Shown here: piece after piece, positions 33,201 through 45,556 of the stretch
Layout: each line of letters begins with the position of its first letter
How positions within the stretch are numbered: the stretch's first letter is position 1
Source of the DNA: Gordionus sp. m RMFG-2023
Taxonomy: Eukaryota > Nematomorpha > Gordioida > Chordodea > Parachordodidae
NCBI RefSeq assembly: GCF_954871325.1
Contig: NC_088776.1
Coordinates: forward strand, 20,336,052-20,400,051
Direction: 5' to 3'
DNA: 64,000 nucleotides
Translations under genes and position numbers: made by a program
The notes under the pieces: generated by a model
What the model saw: only the letters and a program-made list of their open reading frames with translations
Told to the model about the DNA's origin: nothing
Database searches by the model: none

Positions 33201-36200
33201 CTTCCCATCCTTTTTCAGATGGTGATAGAAAAAAAAAATATTTGTTGGATTTTTATCACGAAGAAGTTAAAGTATCTTATGATGCCTTATTAGCTGAATA
33301 AATATGTTTATAAGATTAACTGTGGTTGATATAGTCCCAAAAAATGCTATGGATGCTCTGCATTATTTCAAACACTAGATTATATTTCCAATGCATTAAA
33401 AGGGTTTATATATATTAGCAACTCTTCCCATTAGTAAACTAATGAGAGAACATTCTCTTTTTTAAGAAGAATAACAGAGCCCTGCAGAGGTACCATTTGC
33501 AGGGCACGGCCCGTATTTTTAAAAAAATTTTTTTACGGCCCGGCCTTTTTTAAAAAAATTTTAAAGGTCGGCCCGTCCCGGCTTTTTTATATAAAATTTC
33601 TAGCCCTACCCGGATTTTTAAAATAAATTATATTTATTTTTGATTTTTATAGCTAATAATAACGATTTCAAGGTCTCTGAAAAACATACCAAGAAGTACA
33701 ACTTCTGAAAGTAGATTGAAAGGTTTGGATCTTTTGAATATTCATAGGCATTTGACGACAAGCAAGGATGAGATAATTGAAAAATTAGCTCAATCCCAAT
33801 GAAGATTGGATTTTACAATGTAAATTTATAACATACAAAATACAATTATTCCTAAAAAAACCTTTTGTGTATTAATTTATATTTCTAACATTTAAATTTT
33901 TTATACTTTATATATAAATTTTAAAGGCTCAGAAATAGTTATTAGTCCTATTAAATTTATGCATCATATTTTTAAAAAACAATAATATTTCTTAAAAAAT
34001 TTTATTAACCCCCCCCCCCCCCCTTCCACCTACAGACCAAATTCCTGCGTATGTGCCTGGTTATATTTCAAAATTACATTTCAATTTTCTAATATTTAAT
34101 AATTTTACATAATCATAGTTAAAAATTATAATTTCTTAAATTTATAATTATATAATTAAAAATAAAATTCTATAATTGAGTCCCCAAAAAGGAACTATAA
34201 TTGTGTCTAAAAATTTCAATTTGAATTTTTTGTCGAATATAAAGAAATTCTCTGGGTTCATTTGTAAAAAGCCGTATTTTATTTCCCAGATTTTTTAAAA
34301 TTTAAATGTTGATGGCGAAAAATGCCCGTTCATAGAGGTCAATACTGGAGTGAATATGAAGTTTATAAAATTTTTATATTTGTTAGTCTTTTTAATTTCT
34401 ACCTGTATTATTAGATTGATATTTATGTTTGAGGGGAATGACGAGACACATGTGTAATCCCATATTAGTGATTTACCGAGGGCTCAAGGTAATAATCGTT
34501 TTTTTATTAAACAGATGCGATTTACAAATTTTAATCAAAAGTTAAATAAAAATAGCCTTCATTTTAAGATTTAAAATATGCCTTTGTAGATTAACAACAA
34601 TATTTGGAAATACTTGGTATTTAAATTTAAAAAAAGGTATATTGTAAATGCAAATAATTATATTTGGTGATTAGTATATGAAATATGTACCTTATGCAAT
34701 AAATCTACAAACATAACAAAAGTCAGGAAGTTTTAAATTCATGAACATCCATCCATTAGAAACCCAGGTTCAGTGCAACCAAGCATAACAACTATATAGA
34801 TCCTCTTCCCATCAGTCTATTAAATCTAGTAGACCTTCCTACCCCAACAGTTACTTCTGATAACCCCCTATACAACAAACCCCTAACCTAACATCATGGG
34901 CCAATGAATTTTTATTACGACCCAACATTCCCACTATATCTCGATACCCCGGGGAGCACTTAATTCTTTTACAGAATCCTTCAATAAATTTATCATTTTA
35001 ACTGTAAACAATCCGGAAAACCTTTCAAATTGAAAAAATCTACTTAACTATACCAATTTCATTTTTTAAAATATCAAACTATAAAAATATCCAATTATCC
35101 AAATATGTTAAAACTTTAATATCCCTCTTCAATCCAGATATCATACCAGCCTCCACACTCACCAATCTGCATCAATCCCTTTTGCCCATAGGGCCAAAAT
35201 AGTTTCAAATAAAATAAAATACTTAACATAAACTCTGCTCTTTGCGCGATGACTTGACGACTCCTTAGCTCCAACAACTAGTCCACCCTAGAAGCTCTGT
35301 TATAAAAACTTCCCCTTTTGTGACTCAGATTATTCAAACCAAAACAATCATATCGCTCTTGAAATTAACATTGACGGACGATCAAGCTATATCTTTTTTA
35401 AAAAAACTCTTCCTAAGGCCTTGATGGCATTTATGCTATCTTCATACAAGATATACTGAGACCCAACATTCCATGCAAAGCTCTATTACTGAACCCTACC
35501 ATATTATTAAATTCCTCAATGAATGCTTTCAATACAATAAAAACAACAGCATTTTTATTTTTTGTTCTGTAACAAATATTCTGAATACACATTTGTCACA
35601 GCTAATCAAACTCTTTTATTAAAATACAATAATAATATATCAAATCTCAAGAGGGAATTCAACACGGAGTCCTTCTAGGCCCTGCTCTCTTTTGCATTGG
35701 AATCCACAAAATAATACAGAAAATCAATCCAACTCCATCCTCTCCTTAAATTCTTAAGATCTCGATGATAGCATTGTTGGGGGCCTTTCTATAACCCTGT
35801 CTATCCCACCCATAATCTAGGATCTCTCACATATTACGGGACTTTCCCTCAATTACCTTAAGTGTTAGATATGTTTGCTAAATCCTACATTCATTCCTTT
35901 ATACACTTCCTACCATGCCATTAACATGGATGGAATGACATATTTTGGATCACCCATAGGGGGAGAAAAAGCTATTAAAACTTTTTAAACAAATCCCTTA
36001 GCAATTTGTCTAATTTAAGCATATAATTACATACCTGCACATCAATTCTTTTTTTAATCAAAAACTATTTTAATATTCCTAAAGTCCTCTACATCCTGAG
36101 ATCTGCACCGATCTACCAATGCAGTGATTTGTTAGTTTCTCACTAATTCCAGATCAAGGGTCTCCTGGTAAATTTATTGAACATAAATTTTCATACTAGT

Positions 36201-39200
36201 CCTGGCTTAGACTACCCTCCCTACCAAGTCAGGTGGTATTGGTATCCGATCCCCGCTACAACTTTCTCCTTCAGCCTTTATTTTACCCCGTCTAGTGCTC
36301 AAGTTATCATCAATAATGTATCTACTTCTATAGATCCTGACCTATCTCAGACCCTTATCTTTTAGGACAAACACATTGTCCACCCTCTGTCGTCCAGTCT
36401 CCAGCATTCAAAAAGACTGGTACTCTTTTGATCGCCTGTTCCGTTGAATACTTCATTCCGAATAGGCCCTTTGAGGAAAATCTCAATAATTTAATATTAG
36501 ATGCAAACTCAGGTTATGAATGGTTGGAAGCCATCCCCAGTTCCAATCTTGGCCTTCTTATGACTGGCAAACAGCTACGTATATCCATAGTTCTTCGCCT
36601 TGGCTGTAATGCAGTAATACCCCTCAATTTACATTGATTGTGAATAGCCCATTGATTCGAATGCCTACAATCCCTTGCACTCCAAGTTCTCTCGCGGACA
36701 ACAACCTCGCCATAAATCTATTAACAACAATCTCCTAGCTGCCCTCAAAAAAGTTAATACCTATCCACCCTCTAACAAGTGGGCTTTTCAAATAAAAACG
36801 CCTCGGATGGTATATCCCTCATTCCCTGGACTAACGGTCTCCTGCTGATCTAGGACTACACATGTGTCAATTTTGCAGCAAAGTCCAACCACTCATTTTC
36901 TGCCATCGAAGAGGGAGAAGTCCTTTAAAAACAAATATGCCAAACTCACCAACACAGTGTTCATACCAATCGTTACCAATATGTCTAAGAATAAAGGCCC
37001 TAATTTTATTAAAACCTTAAGGGAAAAATGAGACAGATCACAAGCGACCCCAACGTAGAATTCTATCTCCGTCAGCAGATTTCTCCATAAATTTGCTGGT
37101 CCAATTTCCTAAGCATTCACTCCTCTATAGGGTGATATGTACCTATAATTTTTTAATACATTTTTTAATATATTTTTATTTGTTTTTTTAAATATATTTT
37201 TAATTATTGAAACCGCTTTTTAAAAATAAAAAATTTACGATGAAAAAAAAATTTAAATAAAGAAATGAGAAATAACATTTCAAATATAAAAATTACAATT
37301 AGAGATAATTGTTTCTATGTAATAGAAATAAGCACTATTAAATTTTTATGAGATTACTCTGAGGTTATTTTAATAAATTTAGATAAATTTGAAGTTGCTA
37401 AAATATTTATTAGAACTTATTGTAACAAAACAAAAAATAACAATTTAACCCTCTTAGTAAATCTCTATTTTATGAGCCCCCAATAATTAAAAAAAACATA
37501 GTTTTTAAACCTTCTTAAACAGGGATGTGAACCGGAACCAAGGTTCAAAAATTTTAAACTCTATAGTAAAAATTTTGCTAACAGGAACTTAATCGAAATC
37601 AATTTTCTAAGAGAGTCCCGGGTCTATTTTATCCGAGTTCGATGAGTTGTCTATCAATCGGTCTCTGTTTGGTCTGTGGTCTCAAAATGCTGAAACCAAA
37701 CAATTTTAAATTTCTAAACCCGGGTTTGAGTTCACATCCATGCTCTTAAATAACAAAAATACCAGTAACGTCTCTGCTTTAAAATTAAGAAATGAATAAA
37801 TAAATTTACCTTTGGATTTGTCGTGTTTGTGCCTTGAATCGCATACATTTCCGAGAGCGAAGACAATTATGATTAGAAATAACAAAAACATGCAGGTGTA
37901 AGCAATTATCATTATGATATCATTAGCAGATTTGTCTTGTTCTGTTTTAAAATTAAATTTATAAAAAATCATGAGATTGGATAATTTTCTTTCAACAAAG
38001 AAATATACAAATCGATATTATTTTTAGTTCTGCTAATTTGGCTTAGTTTTTTTTTACTAATTGAATCGTTTGAGGAGAGCAAAATCTTTTTAGTTTATAT
38101 ACCAGGTGACTCAAGAAAATGTTGCGCTTTGAAATGTTTATAGCTTAATAAAATTCTTATATTATTAAAGAATATACATATGTGGAACTTATTGTCCTCA
38201 AAATTTATTAGAAATTGATAGAGGAATTTTTTTATAAAAATGAGATAAAATATCTTAAATTTCGACAAAGAATAACTCAATACCATCAATTTTTTTTTCA
38301 AGAGCAAGGTAGATAGATTCTATTATATTGAACCATTGCTGGACACTCGCTTTTTATAAAAAATTTTTCCCTAATCATAAATTATAACATAAAATACCCC
38401 CACCCCCTTTGGTTAATGCAATATTAATAGATCGATTCAATGGAGGAATAATCATTTATTTGAAATCAAAGCTAAATTTTGCAGTGAAAAGTGGAAAATT
38501 AAAATGACAATTTTTCTCCAATTTCTTTTAAAATTAACAAATATCATTAAATTTTGAATTTTCTTTTCAAGTTTTAAACATATCCTTAAAATAATTTAAG
38601 CCTCTATACACATTTTTATAAATTATAATATTCTATAAAATATTAAGTTGCGTTCCCAAAAAGAAATCATAGTAAAGCTTGAATATTTTTAATCAAATTA
38701 TTTGTCAAATAAAAAGAAACCTAGATCGCTGTTAAAGTATCTGATTTTGGGACCGATGGTTTTTAAAAAGTCAAATAAAAAAGGGAAAAAATTACCATTT
38801 GTAAATGTTACTATGCTGCTTAAAAATAAAATTTATTAAATTTTTGTGTCTATTTATTTTCTTGGTTTCGGCCAAAGTAAGAGGATTCTAATTAATATTA
38901 GATGGCATTTGACATGTGTAATCCCATATTAGCTATTTCCCACATTAGGTATTTGCATTTAAACTAAAAATTAAAAAAAAAGTGAAGAATAAATATTTTT
39001 TGCTATACCCAGTGGCTCCAACACTTTCTGAGTGATGGAATCAGAACCTCCCAGAAAAGTACCCATTCCCCTCCCCTTCGAAAAAATGGTAATTATTTTT
39101 TGACGCCCATAAATTTCAAAAATAATTTTTATTGCAACTCTTTAATATATAATATAAATAAAATGTAAATAAATATATACTTTAAAAACATTATTTTTAA

Positions 39201-40945
39201 ATTAATAATTTAGACAAATTAGGGTAAGAGAAAGCGAAAGAATTTATAATCTCATCAATATTTAATTGTTTAAATAATTTTTTTTTTTCATCGATAAAAA
39301 ATTATTAAGAAATGGATCTTTGGTACTAAGTCTTGTTTTAATTAGTGGTTGAATCTTTGATACTTTTATATTTAATAGTGGCATAAAAAGGTGGTAGGAT
39401 AGACTTGCTGTGCTTAACATTTGTTGAAATAGGAATAAATTGATGATTTTTTCATAATGAAATTGACAAAGTAAGATTTTTTAAAAAAAGAAATATGACA
39501 AACTAGACAAGTTTTTTGCGCGATAATTTAAAAAATATAAAAATAATCAAATATAGTAGATCAAAATTTTTATTTATAAATTAAAAACATAAAAATAATT
39601 GTTTTTTAATTTTTAAGCATTTATATTATCAATTTAAACTAAATTAAAAATTTTTTATTTTTTTCATTGGGGGGGAGGCTTAAAACCCTTAAACCCCCCA
39701 TGCATACGCCACTGAGGTTGGCTGTCGATACCGGTAAAACTGGAGACCTGAACTAATAAGCATTAGTTCTCTTTTTATGTATACTTTTTAAGTCCGGCTG
39801 GATTGGGAAAAATTAGGCCGGATCCCCCTGCCAAATATAATTCAAGAAATACCTTTATGGTTAGGGATTGAAGAACATATATTAATTAATTCCGTAAAAT
39901 TTAGAAAATTTCATTTAATTTTCTAGAAATTTTTTTTAAGGCCTAAATAATATTTTAGGTTGTCTACTATTAAACAGAACATACCTTCCAAATAAATTAA
40001 CTTATTGTAAAATGTATATATTGTGTTAAAATTAGAAAATTAACCGAATTTAAGATATCTGACTCTTTAAAATCTAATTTAAATACTTTGAGAATGTGAT
40101 AATGAAAATATTTAAGAAACTATAAGAAAAATAATAAAAGGTGCAGAAAAGCCAAAAAGTTATATTTTTAAAAACAGGCAACTTTGAAGAGCCTCCGCTT
40201 GTTCCTAAAAACTCCCGATATCTAGTTTTTCATTAATTTAATAATGCTAATAGAGTAATTAATTTATAGGTATACTTTTGATATCCAAATATATATCATT
40301 ACTATAATACAGTTTGTTGTCATCTGTATGAACTAAACATTTGTAATTGCCGAATACATTATTGGTTACGTTGTTAACTTTCAAAGTTATCTTGAATTAT
40401 ATACAATGGTTATAACTAAATAAAAATTATACTATATATAATTTTAAATTTAAATATTGGAGTGCAATTATATGCTGATATCAAACATCAAAGATAGCTA
40501 TATTTCTAAAAAAATGGCTGTATCTTCCAACGTTGAATGGGAATATATAGAAAAATATTGATAGGGTATGCTATTCCACTAAACTAATTGTGTGCATTTT
40601 TAACAATAAATGAATTATAAATGTTTTCATACTATTAATCAAAAAAATTATTTTAAACATTGAGTTTTCCCCTTTCTAATTATAAAACATTTACTATTTA
40701 ATTGAAAATCACACATTTTCTTAATGCAATCGAATGTAATTGATCTAAAAATTAATTTTATACTTGATTATCGATTATTTCGTCATCCTTGATCCATTCT
40801 ATCTTACTAACGTTTGTGGCATATGAATAAGAGCATCTAAGTAGGACTTTTTCCTCTTTCGGAATATAAAAAAATTGACGACCATACTTTAATTCTGTTT
40901 TAGGAATATATCCACTCAAAAATGTCACGATTATCTGAGGCTGAG
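30208..40945 (-). CDS. Single-pass Ig-domain membrane protein, 5' end not found
   Basis: Exons (minus): 40945 or 40934 to 40764, 40390-40276, 37941-37810, 30446-30208. All joins are GT-AG and phase-consistent (0, 1, 1). From 40934 the exons give 219 codons with the stop. The first two form an Ig domain: EEKVLLRCSYSYATNVSKIEW holds the first Cys and the Trp, and VFGNYKCLV the Y-x-C. The third gives a membrane segment (IIMIIAYTCMFLLFLIIIVF) and a basic stop-transfer sequence (DSRHKHDKSK). The last is a charged tail (LLSEEEYEIGRPLKDRSSS) ending YDDDSYAT. Topology: Ig outside, tail inside, so a cell-surface adhesion or receptor-like protein. The Trp-to-second-Cys distance (28) is about 10 short of normal, so a small exon may hide in the 373-nt intron. 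Other introns are 2334 and 7363 nt. Signal peptide and upstream exons are unplaced. Confidence 0.8.
31895..32162 (+). CDS. Possible two-exon coding segment, unrecognised
   Basis: An open stretch after CTATTAG (about 31898-31994) reads FIKENHDLTGIQLLKIYKIN. The next (32052-32162) reads EYSAFVCAYLICGYLKECNF, then LALIKENYLLTRLGM and a stop. They join in frame across a 57-nt GT-AG intron, a size typical here. Upstream, at 31680, an ATG opens MPEVSTSLSLFNQELKDFKL, but I could not connect it. The segment lies inside the large intron of the minus-strand Ig gene. It may be a nested host gene, or part of a decayed hAT transposase: a G-rich CAGAGCCGGG-type end lies at 31234. Family unknown. Confidence 0.35.
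32650..33830 (+). pseudogene. hAT transposase remnant (ZMYM1/DUF4371-like)
   Basis: The 32650-33078 stretch includes KKISTLFNEI and LIKKLRIADILLEF, then EEFHILYVIVKSRAELYMFN, comparable to the region before the dimerisation domain in other copies. From 33320 the C-terminal region follows with NAMDALH and YILATLPISK. It is split by the 205-bp insertion at 33475 and resumes RLKGLDLLNIHRHLTTS with a LAQSQ end near 33800. Multiple stops and frame changes, so a dead copy lacking the N-terminal half. Confidence 0.75.
33475..33679 (-). mobile_element. 205-bp MITE of the GGCCCGGCC hAT family, copy 1
   Basis: Left end CAGAGCCCTGCAGAGGTACC is the inverse-type end of the 20.28-kb element; the right end is AAGGTCTCTG (33679). 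It contains ACGGCCCGGCC blocks. Its interior, read on -, has GCTATAAAAATCAAAAATAA, which is shared with the copies at 57.7 and 63.1 kb. It interrupts the transposase remnant of the 32.3-kb element. Flanking 8-mers (AAGAATAA, AAAAACAT) agree at only 5 of 8 positions, so the target duplication is decayed. Confidence 0.8.
34180..34520 (+). repeat. Diverged dispersed repeat, copy 1 (copy 2 at 38.65 kb)
   Basis: Blocks CCCCAAAAAGGAACTATAA and ACATGTGTAATCCCATATTA (about 34448-34467) match CCCAAAAAGAAATCATAG and ACATGTGTAATCCCATATTA (about 38913-38932) in the same order and similar spacing. Family unknown. Confidence 0.55.
34740..37138 (+). mobile_element. Reverse-transcriptase retroelement fossil, long copy
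   Basis: A less AT-rich block with a chain of motifs in the order of an invertebrate RT family: KIVSNKIKYLT, then a DGIYAIFIQDIL-like segment (35.4 kb), QHGVLLGPALFCIGI (35.66 kb), a DDSIVGGLS catalytic-loop-like segment (35.77 kb), TYFGSPIGGEKAI (35.94 kb), SPGLDYPPYQVRW (36.2 kb), IVLRLGCNAVIP (36.6 kb), RQPRHKSINNNLLAAL (36.7 kb), SDGISLIPWTNGLLLI (36.8 kb) and FYLRQQIS (37.08 kb). It is a heavily decayed single copy without recognised terminal repeats. Non-LTR (LINE-like) membership is recalled from the motif set, not tested. Related to the short copy at 25.86 kb. Confidence 0.8.
38645..38960 (+). repeat. Diverged dispersed repeat, copy 2
   Basis: Partner of 34180-34520 by ordered blocks, with ACATGTGTAATCCCATATTA shared exactly. 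It lies in the 2.3-kb intron of the Ig gene. Confidence 0.55.
39010..39714. mobile_element. Decayed hAT derivative, CAGTGGCGTA family
   Basis: The right end CATACGCCACTG (39714) is preceded by GGGGGGGAGGC and CCCCCC tracts. The left end is probably CAGTGGCTCCAACA at 39010, followed by C-rich sequence. The interior is AT-rich with no transposase motif. Flanking 8-mers do not match, so the left boundary is tentative. It lies within the 2334-nt intron of the Ig gene. Confidence 0.55.
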
Positions 40946-43900
40946 CTTTTTCAATTGAGATTTAGAATATTAATTTTTAAAAAAATATTCTTGTATAGTT
41001 TGTTTTATTACAATTTAAAAGTAATTAAAATGATTGCTTTTTGTTTTGCATCTTAAAAAGGTTTATTTGTTATTGGTTCTAGCAAAAATATCTCATGGGA
41101 TAGCCTATTACTTATATAAATTTTATTAAGAAGTTTAGAACTTTTTAACCATGTTTTCCAGCCATACGGGGTAAGCCTTTGGTACCTCAGATTTTATAAT
41201 ATTTGTTTTGAAAAATTAAAATGGATTACTTTCTATAGCGATTACATGAATTATCCTAACATAAAACAATAATATATAATATAACATTAGAAAAAATTAG
41301 AACAATATTTTTATATAACATTTATTGTTAAATCATCAAATAATTCTTATTATAAATATATTCAACAATTTAACGTTAAGCGTTTTATATCATCCACGCT
41401 CCTCATTTTAAATAAAAATGTTTCTCCTTAGGTTCGTTTTCCAATGGTATATTAGAAGTCAGCAAGGTCCGGTCATTAGACATTTTTGAAAAGGGTTTTC
41501 ACCGGTCTCATTAAATAATTTTGTACAAATTGTCTGGGATGGCTCATAGTAATTTTTAATGAAGAAACATGATAAACTTATTCTAAGCTCTAAAATTTTG
41601 GCCTTGCCTGTAAAAATATTCTGAACAAGTTATCCGGCCGGGCGACTGGACTGGGCCGTACTGACCTTTAGTTCTAAAGATGCAATAGAAGTATATATTT
41701 AATTGTAGACTAATATTTAGATATTATATAAATTTTAATGGAAGACACAAGACCAGCGCTTAACTGGAGCGCCTCCGCTGCGGGTCGATTGAGCCCAGGT
41801 AAAAAGTTGAGACCTATGCGAGTCGGTTGTTAGAAAAATTTTATTCATACACGAGTTGATTGTTAAATTTTTTGATTTTTTGAAGATCAAAAATGAAATA
41901 AAAGTCAGTAATAATTAGCAAAAGGGTACTGTTTGGCGTTAAATTTTAGGTTTAAAATTTACATTAATTTTATTCGTGTCATTTATTTTAACGTATATTT
42001 CCCAACTACTGATAGTTGACAAATATTCGGATCTAATCCGAATTCTGTCAAGTTTCATGGCTTTAAACTCCCTTTATAATTTGAGAAACGTTTACTAACA
42101 TTTATTAAATCAAGATATTCTTTTAATTATTAATAAAGCTAGAACTCGTAGAACTTGCGAAACCTGGCTATTTTAAACTGACAATTTATCATATTTAAAA
42201 TTTTTAATTTTTATCTTAGGTTATTTAACCGTGTTAATAAACTACAAATGCCTAGGCAAATTTATTCCTTTATTATTGAATATATCTAATAATTTAGTTT
42301 TTATAAGTTATTTATATCATAAGAAAATGAATCTCACTTCAATAATTGAGTATATATCAAAATTTTTACCTAAGCATTTGCTGTTTAGTCAAACCCGTTA
42401 TTTAATGGATTAATCATATGAAATTTCAAGAGATATTTTATAAAAATGTAAAAAAACTAAGTGTATTATGTCGCATTCGCATATGTATTTAAAATTCAAA
42501 ATTATGTTCTAATTTTTAAATTTTGGTCAGATATTTTTGTATAAAGTTGTAATTTAAATAATAAAATATTAAAATTAGCCTATAAATATTAATCTTATAT
42601 AAAGGACATTTTTGTCCATTATAAGGCTAGAAATTTAATGGTACAAAAAGTGAAATTAAAAATAAAAGATTAAACATTTTTAAATTGTGATATATAGTTG
42701 TAGGTATCTATCGAAATATAGTATTATCAGAAATATAAAAATGTACGAAAGTTATAGATGATCAAATTAAAAGGGGTTTACTAACCTTTACTATACATGA
42801 TAGCAAGGGATTTTATAACAGGAAGAGGGGATACTAAACAAGTGATTCTATATTTGAAATGTCACATCATAATTTTTGAAAAGGTTTTTAAAATCCGCTG
42901 TGTATTTTTTTCCGGGTCTGAAAAGTTTTTAATAAATTATTTGGCTGGGCTTTTAAATTTTGGGCCCTGTCATGCTCACATCTAAAAAGAGTACTTGCAT
43001 TTGAAACACAAACAATTATATAAAGTCGTTTTTTAAATTATAAAAAAAATGTTTATATTAATTTTTATCGTGCTATTATTTCTTCTATTTGAATAAATGC
43101 GTATGCATCCATATTTTATCATTGCAATACAAAATCTTATCTTTTTAGAAAATATTAATTATTTGTTTTATTTGCATTACATGGCTGGGCAAAAAGTTAC
43201 AAAGTGTTAGACTATAAGAAACGTTACGTTCCCTTTATAACGAAGAATTCTATAACCTTTGCATTTTGAGTAACATGACATAAAGATTGTTTTCGTTGCT
43301 TTATAGATTGTAACCAATTCCAAAACATTTGTAATGAAAATTTATTAAATCTATTATAAAACCATTAGATAATAAATATTAGTAAATTTATTTCTGCGTT
43401 ATATACTGTTTTATTATTTTAATTATTTTAATGGCTTTTACAGAGAAATGAATGAATATATGAGGACCAAATGTATCTAAGGTTACGTCGAATATTAATT
43501 TTTTGACATATGGGTAAATAAAATAAAAACGAAATATCTGTAATATTATTTCTAGTTTTTACTATTTCTGTGGAGCTGTTGTTATTATTCAATGCCGCTA
43601 ATATGTCTATATATGAGTAATCCCTAGCGAGTGAGCGATTAGTCTTTAATGTTAACAGTAAATTCTAAATGAATGTCAATTAATACCAATGTCCATTAAG
43701 AACGTGTTTTGCTTTACTAAACAAAATCCTTCCATGAAAGAGTTTAAAAGTAAAGGTGTATTATATTCTCTAAAGATATTCATTTATAAACATAAGTATC
43801 AAAAATGTTCATTCGAATAAAAAATTATTAGATTAATTAGCATTTGACAATGATCCCCCCCCACCCAGACATAAATAGGGCTAATCAAGCTTTCCAAATG

Positions 43901-44270
43901 TTAGTAATAAACTAGTCAACAGCTTACTCTGTAGATTAATATAGGGCAAGTTGAGTTTGAAACTTGGGTGGATTATAGCAGCACTGTCCTCATAAAATGA
44001 AAGAGCTCTATATTAAGTAGTGTTATTTATATTCATTATGAAATAATGATTCATATAATATAAAATTATTGGACAAAATTTTATAATTTATTAAGTTTTA
44101 TCGATATATATAAGAAGGCACTCTACGAGGGACTGATATCTGACAATACCATATTCCGGTGTTACATAACTGGGGGGAGGGGGTCAGAAGACAAATGTCT
44201 CCATATAACTTTAAGGAGATAGAGGGAGAAGCTCCCAAGTGATAGAAAAGAAAAAATATTGGGGGGAGGA
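40946..44270. other. Region upstream of the Ig exons, mostly unassigned
   Basis: The search for earlier Ig-gene exons on the minus strand gave one weak candidate. 41100-41190 reads LTPYGWKTWLKSSKLLNKIY and ends before GTAATAG in phase 1, which would fit an acceptor at 40945. GC spots at 41.63-41.66 kb (CCGGCCGGGCGACTGGACTG) and 42.90-42.98 kb look like transposon-end debris. A 60-codon + frame at 42231-42413 has no support. Confidence 0.35.
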
Positions 44271-44274
44271 GAAG

Positions 44275-44610
44275 GGGGGGTTTGGAAAGTAAATCTTAGG
44301 CATGTTGCCTCCTATTTTTTTTATCTCACGTAGACGCTCCCGTAAAGAACTAAATTTCCCCAACTTCTCAATTAAGATTGTAATAACCGGGATTAGAAAT
44401 TGTTGATTCATTTTATCCCTCCCCCCTTTTAAAACTTTTAGTTACTTTGCTAATGCCTCTTTAGCCAATGTATATTCTTTAATATACATTCCTCTTATCT
44501 AAACATCGTAAATAAAATTATCACAGACTTCCTCCATTTCAAAATACTTTGCAGTAAGCATCTTATTCGTGATTTGCTGCACTGGTAATAAAAATTACAT
44601 CAGCAAGTCT
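44275..44610 (-). pseudogene. Unassigned decayed coding remnant
   Basis: On the minus strand, segments such as NKMLTAKYFEMEEVCDNFIY and LIEKLGKFSSLRERLREIKK follow one another in one direction with protein-like composition, and are clearly broken. G/C-rich tracts at 44.17-44.28 kb suggest a transposon end nearby. I cannot name the family; a transposon-encoded protein is more likely than a host gene. Confidence 0.4.
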
Positions 44611-45210
44611 TAATAGGGGATATAAGATACCTCAATTTCTCTAAAAGAATATCCTTAACTTTAAGTTACATATTTTGTTTATTTACTGGCTAAGCATTTA
44701 AAAATTTTTTAACCTTTATCCATATGAAATTTTTATCATTTTTAGCTTTTTCAGATCTGTCGATGCAACAAAATGTAGATTTTGGTAGGAACAGGGTTAG
44801 CCCTTTGCAGAGTTAGGCAATACCGCTAATACTTGTATCTAAGATACAAGATCCTTTTGTATCTTGTACTCAGTATCTTATTGACATTTTTAATAAGATA
44901 CTATCTATATCTAAGATCCTTTATTTTGAAAAGAAAAGAATCTTGTATCATTTTCTTTAAAAAGATACAGATACAGATTCTTTTTAATATTCATGTTTAA
45001 AATATTTTCATATCACACAATGTAACTTTATTTTCTTCGTGAAATTTTGTATTATTTTCTTTATTTTTTCCTGTTATATTTTAAATATATTGATAACCAA
45101 AATTAGTTGGAAATTTTACAGGTCACAAAGATAGATAGATTAAAAATAACAACGCCAAAACTAAATAAGTAAAGATTATATTTTATATGTAATATTTTTT
45201 AATTTGTAGA

Positions 45211-45495
45211 ATGTTTAACATTTATAGTAGTAAAGATGAAATTATGGAGATAGGTTCTCCTGAATCAAATCCGAATCTTAAAATTCTAGATGGAAAATTT
45301 TATAAAGTAATTCATGTGAAAAAGGACAAGGTACCAGCCGAATGTCAAAATTGCACAAGTAAAAAAGTTATTAAAGGTTCAACAAACTCCTCTACAAACT
45401 TTGTTAAACATATTAAAGTATATTATACATTTTTATTTTTTATAAATATTAATATAATAATACCTATACTTAAGTCCCTCTTAGATAATTGTTAA
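45211..45495 (+). pseudogene. hAT transposase N-terminus with BED zinc finger
   Basis: An open frame preceded by TTTGTAG reads KILDGKFYKVIHVKKDKVPA, then ECQNCTSKKVIKGSTNSSTN and FVKHIK. The CxxC ... H pattern is a BED-type finger start, used by ZBED/hAT transposases to bind their own ends. After VKHIK it runs into AT-rich DNA, probably an intron-like gap or decay, and the second zinc His is not visible in frame. Same gene as the minus-strand copy at 24.8-25.0 kb (VKKDNLPTECQTC). Confidence 0.75.
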
Positions 45496-45556
45496 TAAAA
45501 TTTTTTATATAAGATGGTTGATTATCAAATTAAAATCATTTTGGATATATATTTTT

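Larger units (their letters stand above)
32338..34059 (+). mobile_element. hAT element, CAGxxGCGTA family, TSD GTTATATT
   Basis: Begins CAGGCGCGTACGCAGCGGGG (32338) and ends CCTGCGTATGTGCCTG (34059). GTTATATT at 32330-32337 is repeated exactly at 34060-34067. A run of 15 C lies at 34009-34023 just inside the right end. It carries a ZMYM1-like transposase remnant and is itself interrupted by a 205-bp MITE (33475-33679). Confidence 0.95.
30447..37809 (-). other. 7363-nt intron of the Ig gene, filled with transposons
   Basis: It separates the membrane-segment exon from the cytoplasmic-tail exon (codon split after the first base: KSK / DKALL). Within it lie a candidate small + coding segment, a 1.7-kb hAT element with perfect target duplication (32338-34059), a diverged repeat (34.18-34.52 kb) and a 2.4-kb RT fossil (34.74-37.14 kb). 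The rest (30.45-31.23 kb and 37.14-37.80 kb) is AT-rich sequence without recognisable features. Confidence 0.75.

Noticed and set aside
42231-42413. 60-codon + open frame
   Set aside because: No motif or splice context; begins with a non-ATG start; composition compatible with chance.
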